From positions 124,001 to 188,000 of the forward strand of contig CATNEN010000005.1 of assembly GCA_950097015.1 (NCBI GenBank): DNA of 64,000 nt, given 5' to 3'. A program made the translations under genes and the position numbers. The notes below the pieces were generated by a model. The model did not search any database and was not told the DNA's origin. It worked only from the letters and a program-made list of their open reading frames with translations. Within the stretch, counting starts at the first letter, position 1. The number at the start of each line of letters is the position of its first letter. The stretch is from Macrostomum hystrix (Eukaryota; Platyhelminthes; Macrostomidae). Below are positions 1 to 11,280 of the stretch, piece by piece.

Positions 1-705
1 GTCACTCTCAGTCACTCTCAGTCACCCTCAGTCACTCTCAGTCACTCTCAGTCACTCTCAGTCACCCTCAGTCACTCTCAGTCACTCTCAGTCACTCTCA
101 GTCACCCTCAGTCACTCTCAGTCACTCTCAGTCACTCTCAGTCACCCTCAGTCACTCTCAGTCACTCTCAGTCACTCTCAGTCACCCTCAGTCACTCTCA
201 GTCACTCTCAGTCACTCTCAGTCACTCTCAGTCACTCTCAGTCACTCTCAGTCACTCTCAGTCACTCTCAGTCACTCTCAGTCACTCTCAGTCACTCTCA
301 GTCACTCTCAGTCACCCTCAGTCACTCTCAGTCACTCTCAGTCACTCTCAGTCACTCTCAGTCACTCTCAGTCACTCTCAGTCACTCTCAGTCACTCTCA
401 GGGACTATCAGTCTCTCTCAGGGACTATCAGTCACTCTCAGTCACTCTCAGTCACTCTCAGTCACCCTCAGTCACTCTCAGTCACTCTCAGTCACTCTCA
501 GTCACTCTCAGGGACTACCAGTCACTCTCAGTCACTCTCAGTCACTCTCAGTCACTATCAGTCACTCTCAGTCACTCTCAGTCACTCTCAGTCACTCTCA
601 GGGACTACCAGTCACTCTCAGTCACTCTCAGTCACTCTCAGTCACTATCAGTCACTCTCAGTCACTCTCAGTCACTCTCAGGGACTATCAGTCACTCTCA
701 GTCAC
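1..705. repeat. 10-bp minisatellite array
   Basis: The array consists of about 70 uninterrupted copies of the decamer GTCACTCTCA from the first base of the window, so it continues to the left. Variants (GTCACCCTCA, GGGACTATCA, GGGACTACCA) recur at regular spacing, often every fourth unit, which gives a weak 40-bp higher-order pattern. It ends at a degenerate unit near 705. No gene lies in it. Confidence 0.97.
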
Positions 706-917
706 TCGGACAATGTCAGTCACTTTCAGTTGAAGTCGTGTGGTTCTGAGTGCCAGCTAAAACAATCAAAAGTCTTGCAAAGATTTTGTCACTTCTAAGA
801 ATGAAAAATAAACAAAATCAAAATAAATCTTGAAAATAATCCTATCAAAGCTTACCAAAAACACAGCTTAAAGAGCGCTTTCATTGAGTCATAGATTAGT
901 GTTTGAGCTCGTCTGTT

Positions 918-3900
918 CTACCAGTCATTGGTCTGCCTTAGCGACTCGATAGTTGGCGAGTTCTCAGAATAGAATTGCGAGTACCAGCGCCTATGCTGCA
1001 CCATCAACGAGTCCTGGCTAGATTTGGCCAATACTGGCTTATCCTTGAACTCTTTGTTATTCCAGATCATGATGTCGCGTTCAAATTGAAATGCTTCGCC
1101 ATTCAAATAGATGGTGGCCACAATGTTAGGCACCCAGCATTGCATGTAGATACTGTGGTGTACACGAAGCAGCAGCGGCTCGACAGGGGTTACGCAATGC
1201 AGAAACACGCCCTTGCCGAATACACTGTCGAATTCCAGGTAGACAGCTGCTGGGCCAAGCTGTGAAAGAGAGTTGTTTGGTTCGGCTTCGCTTACTAAAT
1301 ATTTCAGGTCTTAATTCCTCATGGGATCTATAATGGGGATCAGGGATAATGGGGTCAATATCCCTTATAGGGATCAGGGATAATAGGGTCAAGATCCCTA
1401 ATGGGGATCAGGGATAACAGGGTCAATATCTCTGATGGGGATCGCGGATAACAAGGAGATAATCCCTAATTGGGTCAGTGAAACTGAGTCAAGATTTCTA
1501 AATGAGGATCAGGATTAACGTTGTCAAGATTTTTAATAGCTATTAAAAAGATCGTCATTGTCTGCAATAAGTCTACTCGCAGTAGGCTATGAGGACATGC
1601 TCCTAAATTGCTTGAATTCGCTTGTTGACATCCCGCGTCACATGGTTTGGATGATGCATGTCTCATATTTAGGTCATTTTCAACTGAATTTCGTAACCCA
1701 CGACAAAACAACTATTGCTAAAAATATCGTTTATTTATACTGATAGTCGTACCTAAATATAAATACATTTGTTCCCTTAGTTAGGTTAGGCTGTAGCCAA
1801 AGTTGTCAGTGCTTCAGTTTTCTAATCGAGAGGTAAGGTTTCTGCTTTCTGTACGTCTTTAGGCTATTTTCTTTTTAATCCCATTTAGAAAGAAAAACCC
1901 CATGTGTGATTTATTTCAAAGATTCCCAGATTCTCACCTGATTCGCTCTGACAGTCATTTCAACAAATTTGAGATTGTAGCCAAACAGAAATGTTTTCTC
2001 GTGCAGCACCATGACAGCTTGGTGACGATTTTCCGGTTCCGGGCACGGCGTCCAAGTCGCCGAGAAGTTCTGCCACAGGAAGCTGCTCCAACGGCGGAAG
2101 ATGTAGCGCAAATCTGTGCCACTGAAGAAGCTGGGATCGTGCACAGTGGTGAGGTGGGCCACGTCGGCGCCGTTTTGATTGATCTCCTACGCGGCGGCGT
2201 GAGGTTGTTGATTTTTTTCAGCTAGTGTACACTATGAATGTACATTGCCAATGTAAATTGGCGTGTCATGGAGGTTGACTGAATTGGACCAATCAGAAAA
2301 GGAAGCATGGAAAGGAAGACGAGAGAAACGAATTTTCAGGTTAAGCTTTTTAGTCCAGCACTTAGAGCTTCGGACTCCTAAACAAGAGGTCTGGAGTTCG
2401 AATTTCGACAGCCAAAAAAGAAATACTTTGTGTTCTTGAGCATTAAGCTCAATTTTAAATTGGATTAGTTCACCCAACTGTAAAGTGGGCAGCATCATTA
2501 GCTCATGGGTTGATGTAGGCATGAAGATTTTGCGTTTTTAAATACACGATATGTATCGAAAAAGCTAACCTCAATGTGACAATTCACAAAATGGCGAGTG
2601 CGACCCTTGAACGACCATTCGCCTGTGCTAATCTCGTCGATAACTGGCAGGTCCCAGGTTGGTTCGCGACCCTCGGCGTCAAACCAGAGATAGACGCCTC
2701 GGTTGACCTCCTTGACAATGTGACTGGTGACCCGTGCCATGTCGGGTACTGAAAGTTCAGTTGCGGATTTTTCGGTTGCAGATAATAGGATTCTATCAAA
2801 CTAGGTTCACGGTTAGGTGATAAAGACGAAATGGTAGGTTTCTTAAAGTAACAGTTCGGTTATAGGAGTAACGAAAGGCTCATAAAAATCACGGTAGGCT
2901 CATTGGAGTGACGGAAGGGTCATTGGAGTGACGGAAGGGTCATAGGAGTGACAGTAGGGTCATTGGAGTGACGGTAGGGTCATTGGAGTGACGGTAGGGT
3001 TATTGGAGTGACGGTAGGGTCATTAGAGTGACGGTAGGGTCATTGGAGTGACGGTAGGGTTATTGGAGTGACTAGGTAGGTTAATAAGAGTACCGTTAAG
3101 CCATTGGAGTGACGATAGGGTCATTGGAGTGACAGTAGGGTTATTGGAGTGACTGTAGGTTTATAAGAGTACCGTTAAGCCATTGGAGTGACGGTAGGGT
3201 CATTGGAGTGACGGTAGGGTCATTGGAGTGACGGTAGGGTCATTGGAGTGACGGTAAGGTCATTGGAGTGACGGTATGGTCATTGGAGTGACGGTAGGGT
3301 CATTGGAGTGACGGTAGGGTCATTGGAGTGACGGTAGGGTCATTGGAGTGACGGTAGGGTCATTGGAGTGACGGTAGGGTCATTGGAGTGACAGTAGGGT
3401 CATTGGAGTGACGGTAGGGTCATTGGAGTGACAGTAGGGTCATTGGAGTGACGGTAGGGTCATTGGAGTGACAGTAGGGTCATTGGAGTGACGGTAGGGT
3501 CATTGGAGTGACAGTAGGGTCATTGGAGTGACGGTAGGGTCATTGGAGTGACGGTAGGGTCATTGGAGTGACGATAGGGTCATTGGAGTGACTATAGGTT
3601 TATAAGAGTACCGTTAAGCCATTGGAGTGACGATAGGGTCATAGAGTATCGTTAGGTCATTGGAGCAGGGTCATGCAGTATAATAGTACCAATTTAGTAC
3701 TCGACTAAAATTATCTTGAAATCTCCAATTGTTTCATTTTCAAACTAACATTGCTAAGAAATTTTTACGCAAGCAAATAACTTTAAGGATTTCTTAGCAG
3801 TCACAATGCCTCGTAGTAGAATTACGCATAAAATATTGAAGAACCAGACAGACCTCAGCAATTTATCACCCACTTGGAGGTCGAAAATGGAACATTTTCA

Positions 3901-6900
3901 CCAGTTCAGAACCCAGTTGGGTTTGAATTCCTATCTGTCCCTTTCCGCGTGTTTGCGCGGAAAATTCATAAGTAGAAAATATTTTTCTTGCAAAATAGTT
4001 TCCTATGGACAGAATGGAATACTGAAGACTGAAGGAGCTGTGTAAATAGTTAAGACTATTTGTGCATTGCACTCTTACATGTACATAGGTATCCGGGAAT
4101 TTTGTATCCATCAAGCAAAACAAAACCTCCTGAACAGAAGAGCGAGGATGGTGACAAGGTACAGTAAATAGGGGAAGTTAAAGAATGGATCGAAAATATA
4201 GTAGAATAGACGGGAGACCGGAGATTGAATGGGAGACATGGGAGAGAACAGAGAAGAGACAGGAGGAGAAATGAGAGAAGAGACAGGAGGAGAGATGAGA
4301 GAAGAGACAGGAGGAGAGATGAGAGAAGAGACAGGAGGAGAGATGAGAGAAGAGACAGCAGGAGAGATGAGAGAAGAGACAGGAGGAGAGATGAGAGAAG
4401 AGACAGGGGAGAAATGAGAGAAGAGACAGGGGAGAGATGAGAGAAGAGACAGGGGAGAGAGGGGAGAAGAGACAGGAAAGAGAGAGGAGAGAAGAGACAG
4501 GAAAGAGAGAGGAGAGGAGAGACAGGAAAGAGAGAGGGGAGAAGAGACAGGAAAGAGAGAGGAGAGAAGAGACAGGAAAGAGAGAGGAGAGAAGAGACAG
4601 GAAAGAGAGAGGAGAGAAGAGACAGGAAAGAGAGAGGAGAGAAGAGACAGGAAAGAGAGGGGAGAAGAGACAGGAAAGAGAGAGGAGAGAAGAGACAGGG
4701 GAGAGATGAGAGAAGAGACAGGGGAGAGAGGGGAGAAGAGACAGGAAAGAGAGATGAGAGAAGAGACAGGGGAGAGAGGGGAGAAGAGACAGGAAAGAGA
4801 GATGAGAGAAGAGACAGGGGAGAGAGGGGAGAAGAGACAGGAAAGAGAGATGAGAGAAGAGACAGGGGAGAGATGAGAAGAGGCAGGTGAAGGATGGCTG
4901 GCAGATGAGAGGATAGAAAAGGGTGTTGTGAACTACGAGTACGAGTAATAGCTGAAAAATGTGCACCATAGCTGATCATCACGCAAGTTTTAGTCTTAGT
5001 CTGAATGGAGTCTTACTAAATGAAAAATTCCAATGGAAATTTTTATGCTCTGTGGATCGTATCGCTATTGTCACAATACATACCACATTTCAAACTCATT
5101 AGGCGTAGTGTTGTAAAAGTGCATTATAATGTTAGAAAGCATCGTTAAAATTTGCGAAAATTAATACGGTCAATTTATCAAAGTACCATATGCTACTCAC
5201 TTAGAAAAGAGACTTTGAGCAGACAGCAAGATCAGACATTGTTCTGGAGCTGTTCTGTTCTGCTTGCACTTTATTATCAATTTGAATGGACAGCAGCTAC
5301 TTAATTCAATTTATCTTAGATCGATAATGCATTGGATCCCGCCCACGTGTTTTCATGTCGTCCCATGAAGCGTTTATTGCCATAAAAAACTTTTTCTGTG
5401 ATTTTTTTAATTAAACATTTTTTGCGTTTAGGAGAGTGGAATTTTGTTAAAATATAGATAATTTGATCATTCTGCCTCATTAAACAGCATGGCAAATATA
5501 AAAGTACAATAATACTTAAGTCATAGATAGTCACAGCGCCTACTGCGGCAGAGTGGCCACATTAATCTTATTAGAGTAAGCTGAAAGTTTCGACAATGTA
5601 TATGATAATATGAAATCAGATTCCTTATTTTTGGCCTAATATAAGATGTAATGGTCTCGGAATTCAATTTGAGCAGTCGTCGTTAAAGCAGTCTGTATCA
5701 CGGACTACCGATTACTCGCTCAGAAGGCGCCCAATCAACGTCTCGAAAATAAGCAATCGGATATACCATTAATACCCATGCTTTAATTCAAAGGGCGTTA
5801 ATTTCAAATCAGAGGGCACCGTTGGGCCCGGAAAAAGTTACCGGGAATTAATTAATCTATGGCCATTATCGGGCACGATTTTCTGCCCGCCGGGCAGTAA
5901 AATAATAAAAGAGAAGCGAAGGGCAAGAGAAGGATCGAAAGTACGCTTGGACCGGCTCAAACGAAAAAATACCTGTGGCGATATTAACCAACCGCGCACA
6001 AAGAGCAACATCTAACTAAGCTCAAGCATGCGCGAGTGCATCTCACTCCACATTGGTCAAGCCGGCGTACAGTTGGGAAACGCTTGCTGGGAACTCTACT
6101 GCCTTGAACACGGGATTAGACCAGACGGTACAATGGTTCGAGCGAATGAGCCTTCAACCGGCATCTACAATCGTTGCTGTACAGACGTGTTTCAGAATGA
6201 CAATACGTTTAATATGAACGACGACTGCTCAAAACCGGGGACATTCTTTACCGAGACTCTCAATGGGAGGTGGGTACCGCGAGCTGTATTTGTCGACCTC
6301 GAGCCAACGGTGATCGACGAAATCCGTTCTGGCGCCTACCGCAAACTGTTCCATCCAGGCCAGCTCATCACTGGCTTGGAGGATGCAGCTAACAACTTTG
6401 CCAGAGGTCGCTATACCGTTGGCAGACAAATGGCGCCAAAAGCTTCGGAGATTTTGGCGTCGGTTTTGGAACGCTGCGAAATGCCGCAGGGTTTTATGGT
6501 GTTCCATTCGTTCGGCGGCGGCACTGGCTCGGGCTTCGCGTCGCTACTCATGGAACAGCTGGCTAGCGAGTGCAGCAAACTATCACGACTGCTGTTTTCC
6601 ATCTATCCGTCGCCAAGAATCTCCACGGCGGTTGTGGAGCCATACAATGCGACCATGTGCACGCAAGGAGTGCAAGATCGCTCCGAGTGCAGCTTCATCG
6701 CCGACAATGAAGCATTGTACGCAATTTGCAGACGCTGCTTGAACGTTGAACGGCCAACGTACACAAGCCTCAACCGACTGCTCAGTCAGGTTACGTCCGC
6801 AATAACTGCCTCCCTACGGTTTGATGGCGCATTGAATGTTGACCTGAACGAGTTCCAAACCAACCTGGTGCCCTACCCGAAGATCCGCTACCCAATGGTC

Positions 6901-9900
6901 AACTATGCACCGATACTATCTCCGGAGAGGGCCTATCACGAACAGCCGAAAGTGTGGGAAATGACTAGCGCCTGCTTTGATCGGGCCAACCAGCTTGTGA
7001 ACTGCGACACCTCGATTGGCTGCTACATGGCCTGCTGTCTTCTTTACCGTGGCGACGTGACACCCTGCGACGTCAACCATGCCATCAGACGATTGCGAGG
7101 GTACGGAGCAAAGGACGAAAAGCGCGCCATACGCTTTGTAGACTGGTGCCCAACTGGCTTCAAGGTTGGCATCAATAGTCAGCCGCCCACAGTCGTGCCC
7201 GGAGGCGATCTAGCTCGAATGCCGCGTGCGGTGTGCGCTCTGGTCAACACAACGGCAATCTGCGATGCCTGGGATCAGCTCGCATACAAGTTCGACTTTC
7301 TCTATTCAAAGCGCGCATTTGTGCACTGGTTCGTTGGCGAAGGCATGGATGAAGCCGAGTTCAACGAGGCGAGAGAGTATTTGAGCAGCCTGCGAAGAGA
7401 CTACCAAGAGATAGACACAACTTCAACATTGCCGCCAGTGACTGCAGAAACCGGTGACGACTTGTCCCCCTTGCCCAAGAAGGACAACAAACAGAAGTTA
7501 TTGCAAAAGAAAAAACCCCAAAAACAACAACAACAGCAGCGACAGTAGCGGGATCGGCTACATTAGCAGCGCTCGCATTTCTCTATTAAGTCATGCCCTT
7601 TGTTATACAGCTATAGATTTGGATTCTTTGTCAAATCTGCGCCTCTGGGTCCAGCAGGCGGCATTTTCAGACAATTTTAACCTTCGGGGATCATTTTGCA
7701 TTTGCAATTTTCCTGAATTTCGACACGAAAACTCCAGAAAAACAACTGGGGTGAAGCGATGTCGAATATTCAAATTTACGCCGCCACAAGTACACTAAAG
7801 GCGTCAAAAAATAAATATTTCTGTTTGGTAAAAATATATGTTCAGAGTGTCTCTTGTGGTAAAAAATTATGCACTCGAAACACCCTTTTCAACGAAAGAA
7901 AACTTTTTTGGATTGTTAACTTTTTTTGGCCGTGCCCTACGTTTACGAGTGCGTCGTATGGATTGAAAAGTACTCGTTCTTAATCCCTTGACACTAAACA
8001 CAGAGTTGCATAGCTAATTGTATCGCTAAAAATATCTGCAAAAGAGAACATGTTTTAAAGATAATTAGATTTCTAAATTGTATTAGTTGCTCTGCCTGGT
8101 CATTTGCGTGGGCTTCGATTTGCCATATTTGGGACATGGCAGCTTGATGCAACCATTTTCCGGTTAGCCGAATTAGGCACAGTTAAAATTGAAATGAGGG
8201 AATGCGTGCGTCACATTTCTATTTTGCTAGTGTTTTATTTTGTAATATTATTACGTATTTTGTTGCTAGCTCGTTGTAGCCGGTTGGTCTTGTTACATTT
8301 CACCTAAATACGAGTAATTATCAAGCATGTACTCTAGTAATTAGCAACATTTATGGCACCAAAAAAATATTCAATGGTTCAATCTACAGTAAGTGAGTAC
8401 ATGTAGATAATTCCCATGTACTTTTCGTGTACATGTATGTATCTGTGCCTACAGTCAATCCAGTTCTTTCCTCCCTATTCTATAAACGGTGTGAGTGGCG
8501 TTTGACTCGCACTGAGGTCCCCGAGCTCGATTCCGCGGTGAGTTTGAAAAAGCTTGTCATGCAATTCTGACGTCCTTGAGGGTCAACCTCCAAGGTACAG
8601 TGAGAGTGTACACTGCCTAGCGATGAGAAAGTCAGGGCAGATGTACACACCTGTGTGAGCGTGTGTGCTCAGGACTCAGCGGAATGGGCAGTATTGCCTC
8701 CTCGCTGGCTGCGGGTCTATAGTGTCACCAAATGATGAGCCATTGTCCACAGTTCTCCTGCAAATAGTATTATTCCAATTCGGACAGATCCTTCACGCCG
8801 CCACTCACTCTTTCCACCCTCCGGCAGAACCGGAATCCGAGCGCATCGACCGTCCGATCCGCGAAATTGCCAGCCGTGAAACGGGCACTCGATGCAGTCG
8901 CCAACAACGCGACCTCCGATGCCCATGTTGGCGCCGTAGTGTGGACAGTAGGCGTCTAGAATGTGTACTTCGCCGGCCTCCGTGCGAAACACAGCCAGGG
9001 TTTTTCCTGTCAGAAAGTTTTTTTATATTCGATTAGATACAATTACAGTGATCTGTCAAACGAAAGTCATAGTTTGAAAGTCATAGTTTCCTGTCTATTT
9101 TACTCCTGCGTGTGACCTTTGCTTGAGCTATAAATGCGAGATTGCACTTTTCTCGACAGCTCCAAAAGCAGTTTCTAAAGCAGTGAAGATTTTATAATTG
9201 CGCAGAATGCTGTCTGTGCAATAGAGAGCAGATTTCTCTGGGCACAGAATTGCAGCTATAGAGATATGGGACACGTTGAACCCCTTGTGTGCACAATTAG
9301 AGCAAAACACAGCTCTGATAACAGCAATTCGCAATACAGGAAAGACATAGTAACCATGAAAAGAAGCCATTTAGCTGCAATCAAAGACTGTGGCGCCATG
9401 TTTTGATAATTTTTTGTGAAGTATTCATAACGGCACCTAATGCTTAGTAGTTACAAAGTGCGAAGGTTAATAGTACGGTACCTGCATGTACTGTTAAAAA
9501 CTCCTAAGCACAGCTTTTTATTTAATCTTAATGTGGTAATACTTGGTCTATTGATTGCGTCATGCCCTAACTTCGAGTATACTAGAGTAAATAACTGAGG
9601 TATATAATTTTTCGTCTGAAAAGAGAAACAAAATGTGTCTTTTTTCTGGGCCACTGCAAACGCAATAAAATTGTTACAATTAACAATTAACTGCTTGCTT
9701 ATTTATTAACTTACACATCCTTATGCGTTAGAGCACAGCATTCATTATGCCTGTAATGACTAAATAAAAGCGCATTTACCGATGCTTGTAATGTTACCGG
9801 GTGGGTTTACAGGAGTAAAAGTATCATTGAAAGCCAGTGGTTTGTGAGCAATCTATGTAATTGAGAAGAAGAACATTGCTACACAAAGAGCCAATAAACT

Positions 9901-10531
9901 ATTTGCGCCTAGCTGATTAAATCAATTGAAAAATTAATTCACTGAGTCGATCTTACGGTTAAAGAACTTTTGAACGCAGAATAACTCTAAGCTCAGAGTT
10001 CAGTACAATGTTAAGTCAATAATTTCAGTTTAAAACACCAAGCCTGAAACTATTTACTCAATCATCACGACTTAAGAGAGGCATAAGAGAGAAAATAAAT
10101 TGAGATTAGTATGGACAGAATAAAAAACTTGAGAATAGCGATGAGCAAACAGAAGGCTGACAAGCAGACAAACAGACTCTGCTAGTTCGTCACTCACCAA
10201 TCATCTGGACAGACTTCACTTCGCCCGGTTTCAACTGGTCGCTCTCCATCACCAAGTACCAGCCGTTCGGATAGACCGGCGGTACCCGGCCTTCTCGACG
10301 GGCTCGCCTGACCCTATTGGCTGTTTCCATGCGCGACAGTCCGTCAAAGGTGATGTATCCAACGTCCTCCAACGAGCAGCTATAGTCTAGCTTGCGCAGA
10401 AATATGCCATAGACAGCTAAACTGAGCAGGATGACCAAGGCCGGAGCCCAGGCCCACGGAGCCAGGTGAACATCTGGCAGACTGCCGCCAAGTCCATGCT
10501 GAACCAGTTGATGAAACGAGTCTGGCAGCAT
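918..10531 (-). CDS. nvd: Neverland/DAF-36-type Rieske oxygenase (cholesterol 7-desaturase), 5 exons
   Basis: Exons (minus strand, transcript order): 10531-10198, 9006-8809, 2748-2570, 2186-1938, 1259-918. All junctions are GT-AG, the phases agree, and the sum is 1302 nt or 433 aa. Seen: an N-terminal membrane segment (about residues 28-45); a Rieske [2Fe-2S] motif CPHYGA (C132, H134) and CPFHGW (C152, H155); non-heme iron motif [12 protein letters not shown] (D245, H248, H253); and the family C-terminal signature RDIMIWNNK followed by [13 protein letters not shown]. Known: Neverland/DAF-36 converts cholesterol to 7-dehydrocholesterol, the first step of ecdysteroid or dafachronic-acid synthesis, at ER membranes. 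The ATG chosen is the first in frame; an upstream GTG is ignored. Intron 2 (2749-8808) contains an antisense alpha-tubulin gene, two minisatellites and a SINE; intron 4 holds a further short array. The nine diagnostic motifs in order make the assignment firm. The biological substrate is inferred. Confidence 0.93.
1315..1530. repeat. Short minisatellite in neverland intron 4
   Basis: About six imperfect copies of a roughly 34-bp unit built on GGGATCAGGGATAA and GGGTCAATATCCC-like segments. It lies inside the intron between the last two neverland exons. Copies diverge towards the right end. Confidence 0.8.
2340..2412 (+). repeat. tRNA-like fragment (possible degenerate SINE head)
   Basis: A stretch with a possible A-box-like segment and a B-box-like GGAGTTCGAATTTC, in neverland intron 3. 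It resembles the tRNA-derived heads seen elsewhere in the window but has no recognisable body. A weak call. Confidence 0.3.
2880..3665. repeat. 20-bp minisatellite in neverland intron 2
   Basis: About 38 copies of the 20-mer CATTGGAGTGACGGTAGGGT with point variants (ACAGTAGGGT, ACGATAGGGT) and a recurring aberrant unit TTATAAGAGTACCGTTAAGC that appears three times. The recurrence of the aberrant unit points to block duplication inside the array. Confidence 0.96.
4200..4890. repeat. Purine-rich GAGA/GACAGG minisatellite in neverland intron 2
   Basis: Two related unit types: GAGATGAGAGAAGAGACAGG on the left and right, and AGGAAAGAGAGAGGAGAAGAGAC-like units in the middle. The strand is almost pure purine, so all six frames look open and give spurious Ser/Leu- or Arg/Glu-rich translations. 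Part of the motif (GAGATGAGA) recurs in arrays at 28.2, 59.3 and 63.9 kb. Confidence 0.93.
6028..7548 (+). CDS. Divergent intronless alpha-tubulin with enlarged K40 loop and basic C-tail
   Basis: 506 aa against about 450 for typical alpha-tubulin. Seen: N-terminus [21 protein letters not shown]-binding loop GGGTGSG at residues 163-169, and the alpha-specific catalytic glutamate context [14 protein letters not shown] (equivalent of E254). These make it an alpha-, not beta-tubulin. About 21 extra residues lie between PDG (about 34) and VPRAVFVDL (83), the loop that carries acetylatable K40 in canonical proteins; no K40-like context remains. The canonical acidic tail ending in EEY is replaced by a Lys/Gln-rich end ([17 protein letters not shown]..., then Q-run, RQ). 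The gene is a single open frame on the plus strand, wholly inside intron 2 of the minus-strand neverland gene. The ATG follows a gap-free leader. Likely a lineage-specific, tissue-restricted isotype, or a retrocopy that kept coding capacity; both are inferred. Confidence 0.95.
   Translation: MRECISLHIGQAGVQLGNACWELYCLEHGIRPDGTMVRANEPSTGIYNRCCTDVFQNDNTFNMNDDCSKPGTFFTETLNGRWVPRAVFVDLEPTVIDEIRSGAYRKLFHPGQLITGLEDAANNFARGRYTVGRQMAPKASEILASVLERCEMPQGFMVFHSFGGGTGSGFASLLMEQLASECSKLSRLLFSIYPSPRISTAVVEPYNATMCTQGVQDRSECSFIADNEALYAICRRCLNVERPTYTSLNRLLSQVTSAITASLRFDGALNVDLNEFQTNLVPYPKIRYPMVNYAPILSPERAYHEQPKVWEMTSACFDRANQLVNCDTSIGCYMACCLLYRGDVTPCDVNHAIRRLRGYGAKDEKRAIRFVDWCPTGFKVGINSQPPTVVPGGDLARMPRAVCALVNTTAICDAWDQLAYKFDFLYSKRAFVHWFVGEGMDEAEFNEAREYLSSLRRDYQEIDTTSTLPPVTAETGDDLSPLPKKDNKQKLLQKKKPQKQQQQQRQ
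8473..8746 (+). mobile_element. tRNA-derived SINE, tail shared with copy at 46.2 kb
   Basis: The head resembles a tRNA gene (A-box-like GAGTGGCGTTTGACTCGC, B-box-like GAGCTCGATTCCG). The tail, from about 8655 (GTGTGCTCAGGACTCAGCGG through TGTCACCAAAT), matches in reverse complement 46209-46290. It sits in neverland intron 2 and ends about 60 bp from the splice donor of the Rieske exon. Confidence 0.6.
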
Positions 10532-11280
10532 GGTTATTTTGCAACCAAATCTCTTCACGAAATAAATTGTTGTTATTGAATTGTTTTAAAAAATCGTCTT
10601 AAACCTTGGCACACGATTCTTTATAATAGTGGTTCCCGGACTAATCTATCGTCTGTCTTCTGCTTTGCATCCACCTCCACTTTTTTCTACAGTCCGTTGG
10701 CCAATGAAAATTGGCTACGTGAACGTGCAACATCAAAATCTGCATAAGTCCGCCCCCCCCAAAGAAACTAGTGTGTGCATGCATTATTCAGTCAGATATG
10801 CCTATTTTTGGCCACTGTGTTGCGTGCGTGTGTGTGTGTGTGTTGGGGCTTAAACCGCTGGCCAATGACTGGCAGTGACGAGAGAGAGAGCCTAGGAGCC
10901 CCCTAAGTACACGGATTTATGTGGAAAGCCGATCATGGGAGTACACAATTCTGTTTCTAGGCGGATTAGGTTCTGCAGGCGAGGCTGTACTCAAATCTAG
11001 ACAGATGGGAGAAAACTGGCTGGAGAGTGAGTATAGAGGGGAGTGCTGTAAGACTGAAGAATTTCATATTCTGTTGGTTCGCGACTTCAAAAGAACAAAT
11101 TAGCCAGACGAGTCAAGCAATGTTCCGATAAAATATATTGAAATATCTTGCACTTTTCCAAAGGTTCTGATTAATTTCGATGTTATAATCTTATTTCTGA
11201 TCATGAAACATCGACATATTTTTATTTAGTGAATTGATTTATACAGATTTTTCGTAAAATATCATTCGACTGATTTCGAC

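Noticed and set aside
4056-4982. A 308-codon Ser/Leu-rich frame and shorter Arg/Glu-rich frames
   Set aside because: Translation of a purine/pyrimidine-biased minisatellite in neverland intron 2; several frames are open together.
6383-6742. Overlapping 119-codon frame in the tubulin gene
   Set aside because: Out-of-frame shadow of the alpha-tubulin coding sequence.
8665-9036. Plus-strand 123-codon frame
   Set aside because: Shadow of the neverland Rieske exon and the SINE tail on the opposite strand.
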